NCBI RefSeq assembly: GCF_009709675.1
Contig: NZ_WMLB01000027.1
Coordinates: 1-51,738, forward strand
Reading direction: 5' to 3'
Length of the DNA stretch: 51,738 nt
Source of the DNA: Agromyces bracchium
GTDB taxonomy: Bacteria; Actinomycetota; Actinomycetes; Actinomycetales; Microbacteriaceae
The notes below the pieces were generated by a model. The model made no database searches. It was not told where the DNA came from and saw nothing but the letters and a program-made list of their open reading frames with translations. Below, piece after piece: positions 41,558-49,908 of this stretch. Both the position numbers and the translations under genes were made by a program. Position 1 is the first letter of the stretch; each line of letters starts with the position of its first letter.

Positions 41558-42196
41558 TCAGCTCCCCGAGCGGGCATGGCCCGTGCCGACCCGCGGCCGG
41601 GTTCCGACCTGGTCGGTCGCACCGATCGATTCGGCGCTGATCCGCGTCTCCACCCGGTCGACCGGCGGGCCGGCGGCGTACGAGATGCCGCGCGTCATCG
41701 GCGCGGTGATCACCACGTCGAGCGACGGCTTGAGTTCGCCGCCGAGCGACGACCAGACGTCGGCGAATGCCCGGTCCTCCGGCGGCGGCAGGGCCACGTT
41801 GATCGAGCACGGAAGCCCGGTCTCGGCGAGCGTGTCGACGACGAACGAGTCGGGAACGGCGTCGTACTGCAGGAAGCAGCGCAGCAGCGCGTCGAGGAGG
41901 CGGTGCTCGTCGTCGGGGCGCTGCGTCCACGCCGTCACGAGGTAGGAGAGCTTGAAGAACCGCGGGGCGGGGATGCGGCTCGTGACGACGCCGTGCTCGT
42001 CGCGCACCTCGGTGAAGCCGTGCTCGCGGCGGCGCGTGTCCTCGCGGATGTCATAGAGGAAGAGGTCCACGGTCGGCGCGTTGCGGCGGGCCGCCCACTC
42101 CTTCGTCGGCGCGTCGAGGGCGACCTCGATGTCCGCGGCGATCCCCTCCGACCGTCGCACGAGGGCACGGATCGCATCGTCGATCTCGCCGATCAT
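41558..42196 (-). CDS. DUF4255 / Pvc16-like tail terminator
   Basis: The 212-residue protein opens MIGEIDDAIRALVRRS...IEVALDAPTKEWAARRNAPTVDLFLYDIREDTRRRE and has FFKLSYLVTAWTQRPDDEHRLLDALLRCFLQYD, the signature of DUF4255 (Pvc16_N). In PVC and Afp this protein caps the tube end opposite the baseplate. It is the first gene of the minus-strand run, so the main eCIS promoter should lie in 42197-42348, where I see GC-rich palindromes but no clear -10. Confidence 0.9.
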   Translation of the reverse strand: MIGEIDDAIRALVRRSEGIAADIEVALDAPTKEWAARRNAPTVDLFLYDIREDTRRREHGFTEVRDEHGVVTSRIPAPRFFKLSYLVTAWTQRPDDEHRLLDALLRCFLQYDAVPDSFVVDTLAETGLPCSINVALPPPEDRAFADVWSSLGGELKPSLDVVITAPMTRGISYAAGPPVDRVETRISAESIGATDQVGTRPRVGTGHARSGS

Positions 42197-42348
42197 GCGT
42201 CAAGTGTGCGGGCGGCGCCCCGCGCCGGTCGGATGGGCCGGGGCATCCGCGGGGGCAGGGTCGGATTCCTCCTCGGGCAAGCGGTCGGCGCGGCGCTCCG
42301 CGCCTGCGCGCGCCGGCCTCCGCATCCGGCCTCGCGCGACCGGACGGG

Positions 42349-42972
42349 TCAGATCAGCCCTTCCCGCATCGCGTACGCGACGGCGTGCGAGCGGTTCCTC
42401 AGCTGCAGGCGGGTCGTGACGTCGTGCAGCACGTTCTTGACGGTGCGCTCCGAGTAGCAGAGCTCGGCCGCGATGTGGGCCGTGTCCCAGCCGTCGGCCA
42501 CGAGCCGAAGCACCTCGATCTCCCTCGACGCGAGCCCGGTGAACGCGATGCCGCGCGGGTCGAGCACGGTGCGCTGGAGCCGGCCGACCTGGTCGAGCAG
42601 CCGACCGAGCAGGTCCGGCGGGACCGTGCCCTCGCCGGCGGCGGCCGAGGTGATGCACGACACGAGCCGGTCGGTCGTCGCCTCGGAGCGGCGGACGAAC
42701 CCCACCGCACCGCTCTCGACGGCGCGGACGAGGTCCTGGTCGTCGAGTTGGGCGGCGATCAGGATGACTCGCGCCTCGCCGTTGCGACGGACGAAGCGCA
42801 GCGTGTTCAGCGACTCGTCGTCGACCGCGTCGACGATCACGAGGACGACGTCCGGCGGCTCATCCCCCTCGGCTGAGACGATCCGCACCTCGGGACGCGG
42901 CCGGAGCGCACTCGTCACCCCGGCCTCCGAGATCGGGTCCCGCGCGTACACGCGGACGGCGATGCGTGACAT
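42349..42972 (-). CDS. Atypical response regulator, LuxR (NarL) type
   Basis: The 207-residue product starts at 42972 (MSRIAVRVYARDPISEAGV). Residues 1-120 form a receiver-like domain with an acidic D-A-V-D-D turn, but the usual conserved lysine (L-x-K-D) is replaced by Arg in GFVRRSEA, so phosphorylation is doubtful. Residues 142-207 are a clear LuxR helix-turn-helix (LASREIEVLRLVADGWDTAHIAAELCYSERTVKNVLHDVTTRLQLRNRSHAVAYAMREGLI). It reads toward the DUF4255 gene, 152 bases ahead of it, and divergently from the PAAR gene. No kinase lies nearby. It is the second probable regulator of the eCIS locus. Confidence 0.87.
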   Translation of the reverse strand: MSRIAVRVYARDPISEAGVTSALRPRPEVRIVSAEGDEPPDVVLVIVDAVDDESLNTLRFVRRNGEARVILIAAQLDDQDLVRAVESGAVGFVRRSEATTDRLVSCITSAAAGEGTVPPDLLGRLLDQVGRLQRTVLDPRGIAFTGLASREIEVLRLVADGWDTAHIAAELCYSERTVKNVLHDVTTRLQLRNRSHAVAYAMREGLI

Positions 42973-43138
42973 GGCATCCTCCTCGGCGCTGTCGACGGCG
43001 CCCGGCCGGTGCCGTCGCGAGCATGATCGCAACGGCCGCTCTCCGCGCACTCAACATGTCCTCAACGGGCGGCGGCGCTGCCCGTTCGCCCGCCCGCCCA
43101 CCCGCCCGCCGGTGCAGCGCGCCGGGTAGCGTCGGGGC

Positions 43139-43456
43139 ATGCCCGTCGGTCCCGCGCTCCGCGTCGGCGACATGGCCATGTGCCCGCTCGTCGACGGCGT
43201 CGTCCCGCACGTCGGCGGGCCGATCACGCCGGTGGCGTCGGTGCCGACCGTGCTCATCGCCGGCATGCCCGCCGCCGTGGCCAACGGCATCCCCGGCGGC
43301 ATCGTGTGCGCCTCGCCCGCGCCGAACGGCATCGCCATGGGCAGCACGACGGTGCTGATCGGCGGGTTCCCGGCCGCGAGGCTCGCCGACCTGTCGATGC
43401 ACGGCATCCCCGTGGCCCCGGGCCCCGGTGCCCCGACGGTGATCATCGGCGGGTGA
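43139..43456 (+). CDS. PAAR-domain tip protein (Cis10-like)
   Basis: The 105-residue protein has the PAAR organisation: ALRVGDMAMCPLVDGVVPHVGGPI and repeated short beta segments (VLIAGMPAAVANG, VLIGGFPAARLADLSMHG). The second PAAR segment, with H and C/H positions that bind a metal ion in tip proteins, is complete (CPLV, H-V-G-G, C-A-S). It sharpens the spike. It is encoded on the strand opposite to the rest of the particle genes and next to a membrane-protein gene, an arrangement seen in other eCIS loci only sometimes. Confidence 0.88.
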   Translation: MPVGPALRVGDMAMCPLVDGVVPHVGGPITPVASVPTVLIAGMPAAVANGIPGGIVCASPAPNGIAMGSTTVLIGGFPAARLADLSMHGIPVAPGPGAPTVIIGG

Positions 43457-43536
43457 CCGAAAGGGCACGGCTCGTGCCCGGAAGGCGGGTCGGAGGGCCG
43501 ACACGCGCGGCGCGATTCGTTCGTAGCGTCGGATGC

Positions 43537-45684
43537 ATGGCCACGGTCGCCGACATCGAGCCTGCCTCGCTCACGATCACACCCGGGACGTCCGAGCAGT
43601 TCACGCTGACGCTCCGGAACGAGGGCGACGACGTCGAGGCGTATCGGCTCACGGCGATCGACGACGCCGCCGACCTCATCGTCATCGAGCCCGACACCGT
43701 GCTCGTCCACCCCGGCGAGACCGGCACCGCGGTCGCGACCATGCAGCTCGCGCACAGCGGCACCTGGGCCGTGGGCGAGATGGTCGTGCGCTTCCGGGTC
43801 GTCCCGGCCGGCGATCCCGACGACTTCCTCGTGCTCGAGGCGATCGCGACGATCCAGTCGTTCAGCGACGTCGCCGGGGTGCTGACGCCGCCGACGCTGG
43901 AGGGGCGCCGCGGCGCGTCGACCCGTATCTCGATCACGAACTCGGGCAACGCGCATGCCGAGGCCGACCTCGCCGTCTCGGCCGGCAACCTCGAGCTGAC
44001 CATCGATCGCCCGCGGGTGGCCCTCCCGGCCGGATCCACCCAGGAGGTCGGCCTCCGGGTGCACGCCCGGAGCGTGCTGTGGCGGGGCGATCCGGAGCAG
44101 CACGACTTCACCGTCACGGTGACGCCGGAGGGGCAGCCGTCGGCGACGCTCGAGGGCACGTTCCGGCAGGTCCCGCTCCTGCCCGGCTGGACGTTCGTCG
44201 CGGCGATCGTCGGTGCCGCCGTGATCGGGCTGGGCGTGTTCATCGGCCTGGCCGTGCTCCTGTGGAACGGCCTCACCGGCATCGCGCGCCCGGTCGCCAC
44301 GACCGAGGCCGCGACCGAGACGCCGACGTCCACGCCGACCGCGGAGCCCGTGAGCGTCGTCACCGCGCTGACCTCTCCGGCCGACCCGGACCCGGCCGCC
44401 GGCATCGTGGTCGCTACCGTGGCGGTCGATGCGGCGGATGCTCCGCAGGACGCGCTCGTCGCGGTCGCCGTGACCTGGCCCGACCAGCTCGCGCTTGCGA
44501 GCGATTCGTGCGTCGGATGGCTCGACGCCTCCACCGACGACCTCCGCGAGCCGGATGCGCCCGGACTGGTGCGCCCCGGCGACCAGTGCCTCATCGACCC
44601 GGGCGCGCTGCGCTCTCAGGCCGACCTGGAGTTCACCGTGCCGCCCGAGGGATTCACGGGCACCGTCAGCGCCAAGCCGAGCCGGCTCGTGAGCGTCGAC
44701 GACACCCGGGTCTCCGAGGTCGATCCCGGCATCGACCCGAGCGCCGCCGAGCGGGTCGAGATCACGACCGACGCGCCGCCCTACTGGATGCAGGTCGAGG
44801 CGTACCGGCCCGACCCCGACTCGAGCACCCGCCAGTACGTCATGGCGGTGCACCGCTCGCTCGACGCCAACTCCGACGACGCGCAGTTCGCGTTCCGGAT
44901 CTCGACGCCGGACTTCGCCGATCCGCCGAACCTCTTCGGCGCGTTCCTGCAGAACGGGGCCGCCGCGTGCGTGACCGTCGAAGAGGACGTCTGCGTCGTC
45001 GACTTCCCCGTCGACGTTCCCCCCGCCGAGCAGGGAAGCGGCCGGTGGGTGGGCGGCTCCCTCGAGACGCAGTGGATCTTCGTGCCGATCCAGGTCCCGA
45101 CCGGCGAGTCGGCCGCGGGGCTCGTCTCGCTCGAAGCGGCGGGCATCACCGAGGGCGACGAGGAGCTGGGCGCGAACGAGGCGGCCGAGCTGGTTCCGCC
45201 CGCGACGGGCCCGCTCGTGCTGGGCTCCGACGTATTCCCCGTCGACGTCGAGTTCGACCCCTCCACCGCCGCCAACGGCGATGAGGTGCAGGCGACCGTG
45301 GAGCTGACCGCGGCGATCTTCGACGACCGCACGGCCGCCGAGGACGGTTCGCGTATCGTGCGGGTGAAGTTCGACTGGTCCGACCGGATCGACCTGACCG
45401 AGGACCCGGTCGGGTGCGCCGAGTACGACGCGGAGAATCGCGTCTGCACGCTCGAGGAGGCGGCCGCCGGCGACGAGCTGCCCGACATCGAGTTGACGTT
45501 CAGGGTCGACGACGATGCGACGTTCGACGGCACCGACCACGCCGACCTGCTCGCCAAGGCGAGCGTGCTCACCTACCCGCCCGAGGACGAGGACGACCTC
45601 ACCGGCGGCGCCGACGTCCCCGGCGGCTGGCCCATCCGCTGGGACGCGACGGAGATCCAGCCCCTCGACTTCACGTTCGGGTGA
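43537..45684 (+). CDS. Single-span membrane protein with Ig-like domains, possible eCIS membrane anchor
   Basis: The 715-residue protein lacks a signal peptide. Residues 8-110 and 113-208 are two beta-sandwich-like domains with the phrases LTITPGTSEQFTLTLRNEGDDVEAYRL and ARSV...HDFTVTVTPEG, like the Ig-type domains of COG1470 proteins. One membrane segment (about 218-243, GWTFVAAIVGAAVIGLGVFIGLAVLLW) follows. Residues 255-715 form an acidic extracellular part with another set of beta domains, and Cys pairs (CVGWL...CLID, CVTVEEDVC) that could form disulfides. A signal-anchor topology puts the first two domains in the cytoplasm. It lies 80 bases after the PAAR gene. The protein could be an equivalent of membrane partners reported for Streptomyces CIS, but this is only inferred. 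Confidence 0.75.
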   Translation: MATVADIEPASLTITPGTSEQFTLTLRNEGDDVEAYRLTAIDDAADLIVIEPDTVLVHPGETGTAVATMQLAHSGTWAVGEMVVRFRVVPAGDPDDFLVLEAIATIQSFSDVAGVLTPPTLEGRRGASTRISITNSGNAHAEADLAVSAGNLELTIDRPRVALPAGSTQEVGLRVHARSVLWRGDPEQHDFTVTVTPEGQPSATLEGTFRQVPLLPGWTFVAAIVGAAVIGLGVFIGLAVLLWNGLTGIARPVATTEAATETPTSTPTAEPVSVVTALTSPADPDPAAGIVVATVAVDAADAPQDALVAVAVTWPDQLALASDSCVGWLDASTDDLREPDAPGLVRPGDQCLIDPGALRSQADLEFTVPPEGFTGTVSAKPSRLVSVDDTRVSEVDPGIDPSAAERVEITTDAPPYWMQVEAYRPDPDSSTRQYVMAVHRSLDANSDDAQFAFRISTPDFADPPNLFGAFLQNGAAACVTVEEDVCVVDFPVDVPPAEQGSGRWVGGSLETQWIFVPIQVPTGESAAGLVSLEAAGITEGDEELGANEAAELVPPATGPLVLGSDVFPVDVEFDPSTAANGDEVQATVELTAAIFDDRTAAEDGSRIVRVKFDWSDRIDLTEDPVGCAEYDAENRVCTLEEAAAGDELPDIELTFRVDDDATFDGTDHADLLAKASVLTYPPEDEDDLTGGADVPGGWPIRWDATEIQPLDFTFG

Positions 45685-45688
45685 GCCC

Positions 45689-46675
45689 CTACTTCACGGC
45701 GCCGGCCGAGAGGCCGCCGACGATGTACTTCTGCAGGTAGAGGAAGAGGAGCACGACCGGCAGCGCCGCGATGACCGCGCCCGCCGAGAACGCCGCCCAG
45801 TCCGCGTAGCGCGGGTTCGAGACGAGCTTCGTGAGGCCGACCGCGAGGGTCTGGTTCTCGGTGTCGATGAGGATCACGGAGGCCACGACGTACTCGTTCA
45901 CCGAGAAGATGAACGACAGCAGTGCGACGACCGCGAGGATCGGGGCGACGAGTCGCAGGATGATCGTGAAGAAGATGCGCGCGTGGCCCGCGCCGTCGAT
46001 CTTCGCCGCCTCGTCGATCGACGCCGGGATCGTGTTGAAGTACCCGTACATGAGGTACGTGTTCACGCCGAGCGCACCGCCGAGGTAGACCATGATCAGG
46101 CCGATGTGCGTGTTCAGGCCGATCGCGGGGAACCAGTCGCTGATCGCGGTCATCACGAGGAAGATCGCGACGACGGCGAGCATCTGCGGGAACATCTGCA
46201 CGACCACGATCGTGATGAGGCCGAACCGGCGGCCGGTGAACCGCATGCGCGAGAAGGCGTACGCGGCGAGCGCCCCGAGGAACACCGTGAGGAGCGCGGT
46301 GACGCCCGCGATGATCAGCGTGTTCGCGAACCACGTCGTGAACGGCACCTGCGGGTTCGTGAGGATCCGCGCGTACGCGTCGAACCCGATCTGCGAGAAC
46401 AGGGCGTTCGAGCCGGTCAGGGTGCCGTTCGGGTTGAGCGACGACGAGATGACGAACACGACGGGGAACAGGGCGAACGCGACGACGACGATGCCGACGA
46501 GGTGGCGCCATCCGGTCGCCTTGAACCACTTGCCGAAGCGGAAGGGGCGCTTGACGGGCACGGCCGAGCGCTCGAGCGCGGGGTCGCCCCCGACGCGCAC
46601 GGCGTCGCGCTGCTCGCGCAGCTCGCCCTCGAGGAGGCCGGCGTCGGAGCCGGGGATCGGCTGCTGGTTCGACAT
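45689..46675 (-). CDS. malG: Maltose/maltooligosaccharide ABC permease, MalG-type
   Basis: The ATG at 46675 shares one base with the stop of malF (TGATG). The 328-residue product has six membrane segments and the EAA loop, IDEAAKIDGAGHARIFFTIILRLVAPIL, that docks with the ATPase. MalG-type features include SSLNPNGTLTG after the first segment and the C-terminal YLQKYIVGGLSAGAVK (family type YLQRWLVSGLTAGGVK). It has a long hydrophilic N-terminus (about 50 residues). No malK is present here; in actinobacteria a shared MsiK-type ATPase commonly serves. It converges with the membrane-protein gene with only four bases between stops. Confidence 0.92.
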   Translation of the reverse strand: MSNQQPIPGSDAGLLEGELREQRDAVRVGGDPALERSAVPVKRPFRFGKWFKATGWRHLVGIVVVAFALFPVVFVISSSLNPNGTLTGSNALFSQIGFDAYARILTNPQVPFTTWFANTLIIAGVTALLTVFLGALAAYAFSRMRFTGRRFGLITIVVVQMFPQMLAVVAIFLVMTAISDWFPAIGLNTHIGLIMVYLGGALGVNTYLMYGYFNTIPASIDEAAKIDGAGHARIFFTIILRLVAPILAVVALLSFIFSVNEYVVASVILIDTENQTLAVGLTKLVSNPRYADWAAFSAGAVIAALPVVLLFLYLQKYIVGGLSAGAVK

Positions 46676-48297
46676 CAGTTGATCTCCTCGAGCGACTTGG
46701 TGCGGCGGAACGCGATGATCGAGATCACCGCGACCACGATGAAGATGATGATCGAGTACGCCGCCGCGAGGCCGTAGTCGCGGTTCTGGCCGGTGAACGC
46801 GACCTTGTAGACCATCGAGATGAGGATGTCGGTGAAGCCGACCGGGATCGGCGCGCCCGTGTCGCGCGGCCCGCCGTTCGTCAACATGTAGATGACGTTG
46901 AAGTTGTTGAAGTTGAACGCGAACGAGGCGATCAGCAGGGGCGCGACGCTCACGAGCAGCAGCGGCAGCTTGATGTGCCGGAAGGTCTGCCACGCCGAGG
47001 CGCCGTCGATGCTGGATGCCTCGTTCACGTCGTCCGGGATCGACTGCAGCGCACCCGTGCAGATGAGGAACATGTACGGGAACCCGAGCCACAGGTTCAC
47101 GATGAGCACCGAGAGCTTCGCCATCCATGGATCCGTCAGCCATGGGATCGAGGCCCCGCCGAAGATCACCTGGTTGATGAAGCCGAAGCTCTCGTTCATC
47201 ATTCCCGCCCAGACGAGCGCCGACAGGAACGACGGGATCGCGTAGGGGATGATCATCGCGACCCGGTAGTACCGGCGGCCCTTCATCCGCATGTCGTTGA
47301 AGACCATCGCGAGGAAGAGGCCGAGGAAGAACGTCGTCGCGACCGAGATGAGCGCGAACGCGAAGGTCCAGAGCGTGACGTAGACGAGCGGGCCCGCGAG
47401 GCGGGTGTCGGTCACGGCGCGGACGAAGTTGTCGAAGCCGACGGTGATCTGCCAGCCGGGCAGGAGCTCGGTGCCGTCCTCCGAGGTGAAGGCGCCGGTG
47501 CCGATGTCGCTGTAGACGGTGCCGGTCGAGAGGTCGGTCATGGTGCCCGCGGCCTCGTCGTACTCGAGGTTCGAGGTGTACAGGTAGCCGTTCGAGCCGT
47601 CGGGCGTGCGGATGGCGCCGTCGTTCGGGTCGTCCGAGAACGGCACCGCGAGTTCGGTGATCTCGTTCGTGCGAGCGATGACGTCGGCGAACTGCAGGGT
47701 GGTCCAGCCGTCGACCGCGACGGCCTTGCCGTTCTCGACCTCGGTCGGGTCGACCGACTGGAGGGGCTGCTCGGTCGTGCCGAGGCTCGCGTCGCCGTCG
47801 GGGTCGGTCACGAGCAGGCCGAGCGTGCCGAGCTGGTCGACGACCGTGACCTGGTAGGTCGGCGACTCGGGCACGCGCTCGAGCGAGGCGGCCATGAGCG
47901 AGCTGACCGCCTGCTCCTTGGAGCCGTTGTGCCCGGTGCCGTAGTTGGTGAACGCGATGTAGCCCGTGTAGACGAGCACGAACACCTGGAACAGCACCAG
48001 GAAGATGACGCCCGGCGTGAGGTACTTCGCCGGGAGGGTCTTGCGTGAGAAGTAGATCCAGTTGACGAGCGCGGTCACGCCGACGACGACCGCGAGCACC
48101 AGCCACTCCTGCGAGAGCGCGAGGACGAGGATCGCGTAGACCGCGATCGCGTCGACGATGCCGAGCAGCAGGAGCTTGATCAGGATGGAGCGGATGCCGC
48201 CTGACGCGGCGTCCGCGATGCGTGCGGCGCGCTTCTGCCGCTTCGTGGGCGGCGTCGCCGACTGCGTGGCGACGTCCTCGTCGATCGTGGTGCTCAT
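46675..48297 (-). CDS. malF: Maltose ABC permease, MalF-type with large extracellular loop
   Basis: The 540-residue protein has helices near 35-55 and 55-75, another near 95-120, an inserted extracellular loop of about 190 residues (YGTGHNGSKEQAVSSLMAASLER...GWQITVGFDNFVRAVTD), and a permease core with the EAA loop NEASSIDGASAWQTFRHIKLPLL (about 430-452). The inserted loop is the P2 loop of MalF, which helps to hold MalE. Its stop overlaps malG; malE lies upstream beyond a strong hairpin. Substrate is most likely maltose or maltodextrin. Confidence 0.92.
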   Translation of the reverse strand: MSTTIDEDVATQSATPPTKRQKRAARIADAASGGIRSILIKLLLLGIVDAIAVYAILVLALSQEWLVLAVVVGVTALVNWIYFSRKTLPAKYLTPGVIFLVLFQVFVLVYTGYIAFTNYGTGHNGSKEQAVSSLMAASLERVPESPTYQVTVVDQLGTLGLLVTDPDGDASLGTTEQPLQSVDPTEVENGKAVAVDGWTTLQFADVIARTNEITELAVPFSDDPNDGAIRTPDGSNGYLYTSNLEYDEAAGTMTDLSTGTVYSDIGTGAFTSEDGTELLPGWQITVGFDNFVRAVTDTRLAGPLVYVTLWTFAFALISVATTFFLGLFLAMVFNDMRMKGRRYYRVAMIIPYAIPSFLSALVWAGMMNESFGFINQVIFGGASIPWLTDPWMAKLSVLIVNLWLGFPYMFLICTGALQSIPDDVNEASSIDGASAWQTFRHIKLPLLLVSVAPLLIASFAFNFNNFNVIYMLTNGGPRDTGAPIPVGFTDILISMVYKVAFTGQNRDYGLAAAYSIIIFIVVAVISIIAFRRTKSLEEIN

Positions 48298-48365
48298 CTG
48301 CTGCTCTCTTGCTCTCTCGTCCGGCTCGCTCGTCAGACGCTCTTCAGGCGCTCGGGGATGCGAGT

Positions 48366-48411
48366 GGCTCCGAGCCGGATGCCGCGTGAACGTGGCATCC
48401 GGCCCGGAGCC
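48366..48411. terminator. Long hairpin in the malE-malF spacer
   Basis: GGCTCCGAGCCGGATGCC (48366-48383) pairs with GGCATCCGGCCCGGAGCC (48394-48411) apart from one position (a G-T pair in RNA), around a ten-base loop. It lies right behind the malE stop. It probably slows decay or partly terminates the transcript so that malE is made in excess of malF and malG. Confidence 0.82.
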
Positions 48412-48418
48412 TCAGGCC

Positions 48419-49657
48419 TTACTTGGCGTCGATCGCAGCCTGGACGTCGGCGGTGAGCTTCTCCCACGTCGCCGTCGGGTCCTCGCCGTTGATGATCGAG
48501 GCCTCGGCGATGCCCCAGTACTGCCACACCGAACCCATGGCGGGGATGGCGGGCATCGGGACGGCCTCGGCCCCGACGGCCGCGAAGCCCTCGATGATCG
48601 GGTCGCTCGAGGCGGTCTCAGCAGCGGCGCTCAGGGCCGGGAGGATGTTGCCGGCCTCGAACAGCTCGAGCTGGACGTCCTCGGTGCCGATGTAGTTCAC
48701 GAGGAAGTCGTTCGCGGCGACCTTGTTCTCCGACTCCGAGGAGACGAAGAAGCCCTTGACGCCGGCGAACGGCGCGGCGGCCTCACCGGTCGGGCTCGGG
48801 ACGGTGTCGATGGCGACGTTGACGCCGCCGTCGATGGCCGCGCCGACGTTCCACGGGCCGGTCAGCCAGAAGGCCGCGGTGCCGTCGAGGAAGGCCTGCT
48901 TGGCGATGTCACCGTCGATGTCGGTGTTGAAGACGCCGGTGCCGTTCTTGCCCTGGCTGCCGAGCCAGGTCGCGAACTCGGTGCCGCCCGCGCTGCCGAG
49001 CTGCAGGTCGGTGGGGTCGTAGCCCTCGTCGTTGGTGCCGAACACCGGGGCGCCGAACGCCGTCTGGAACGGGTAGAGGTGGTAGGGGTTGCCCTCGGCG
49101 CCCTGCTCGACGACGAACGGCTGGTCGAGGCCCGCGGCCTTGCCCTTGGCGATCATGTCGTCGAAGCTCGTGGCCGCCTCGGCGACGAGGTCGGCGTTGC
49201 GCAGCACGGCGATGTTCTCGACCGCGTAGGGGAGCATGTAGACGGTGCCCTCGTAGGTCGCCGCGTCGATCGCGACGGGGAGGTAGTCGGCGGCCGAGTC
49301 GCCGAGCTCGAGCGGCGCGACGACGCCGTTGGTCGAGAGCTCGCCGAGCCAGTCGTGCGCACCCATGGTGATGTCGGGGCCCTCGCCCGTCGGCACCTGC
49401 TGGATGAAGTCGTCCTTGATGGTCGCGTTGTCCTTGCCGACGAGCTCGACCTCGACGCCGGTCTCCTCGGTGTAGGCCTCGGCCGCGCCCTTCAGCGCGT
49501 CGACGCGCTCGGAGTCGACCCAGACGGTCAGCGTGCCGCCGGCCGAGGCGCCGTTGTCGCCCTCGCCGGAGTCGCCGCTCGCGCAGCTCGCGAGACCCAG
49601 GGTCGCGACGACGGCGACGGCGCCGGCCGCGAGGAGGCTCTTCGTGTTCACCCGCAT
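48419..49657 (-). CDS. malE: Maltose/maltodextrin-binding lipoprotein
   Basis: The ATG at 49657 opens a lipoprotein signal (MRVNTKSLLAAGAVAVVATLGLASC, cleaved before Cys25). The 412-residue protein is a cluster-B solute-binding protein of the MalE type: TLTVWVDSERVDALKGAAEAYTEETGVEVELVGKD, GPDITMGAHDWLGELSTNGVVAPLEL, and LTGPWNV. The C-terminal AIPAMGSVWQYWGIAEASIINGEDPTATWEKLTADVQAAI resembles MalE. It heads the malEFG transcript, from a promoter shared with the divergent alpha-glucosidase. Confidence 0.92.
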   Translation of the reverse strand: MRVNTKSLLAAGAVAVVATLGLASCASGDSGEGDNGASAGGTLTVWVDSERVDALKGAAEAYTEETGVEVELVGKDNATIKDDFIQQVPTGEGPDITMGAHDWLGELSTNGVVAPLELGDSAADYLPVAIDAATYEGTVYMLPYAVENIAVLRNADLVAEAATSFDDMIAKGKAAGLDQPFVVEQGAEGNPYHLYPFQTAFGAPVFGTNDEGYDPTDLQLGSAGGTEFATWLGSQGKNGTGVFNTDIDGDIAKQAFLDGTAAFWLTGPWNVGAAIDGGVNVAIDTVPSPTGEAAAPFAGVKGFFVSSESENKVAANDFLVNYIGTEDVQLELFEAGNILPALSAAAETASSDPIIEGFAAVGAEAVPMPAIPAMGSVWQYWGIAEASIINGEDPTATWEKLTADVQAAIDAK

Positions 49658-49766
49658 TGGTGTGCCCTTCTCAGTGTGCGTGAGATCGGCGCCTTCGCCT
49701 GGTGGGGAGTTCCGCGCACCGTGCTCGAAAGGCCGTTCTTCCGTGTGATGTTGCCCGCCATGTGAT

Positions 49767-49780
49767 TGCAAGCGGTTTCA
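49767..49780. promoter_or_regulatory. LacI-family operator before malE
   Basis: TGCAAGCGGTTTCA has the central CG and TGNAANCGNTTNCA form of LacI/MalR-type operators. It lies 110 bases upstream of the malE start. Confidence 0.65.
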
Positions 49781-49864
49781 GGTATACCTGCTTCTCGTCA
49801 CATTGACAACTCGGCGTTACGTGATCGATACCGGCTTGCTAGGCTCCTGCGGGGCGCCTGAACG

Positions 49865-49878
49865 TGCAAGCGCTTCCA
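49865..49878. promoter_or_regulatory. LacI-family operator before alpha-glucosidase gene
   Basis: TGCAAGCGCTTCCA, 31 bases upstream of the GH13 start, has the same form as the site at 49767. One maltose regulator (gene not in the window) probably binds both. Confidence 0.68.
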
Positions 49879-49908
49879 GATATCTGAGATTGGCTTAAGG
49901 TTTTCTCC

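Noticed and set aside
20970..42196. Considered as a prophage
   Set aside because: No capsid, portal, terminase, head-tail connector or lysis genes; the gene set and order are those of eCIS.
20970..42196. Considered as a type VI secretion system
   Set aside because: No TssJ/L/M membrane complex or ClpV; the LysM adaptor, DUF4255, DUF4157 and the Afp11- and Afp15-like proteins point to eCIS.
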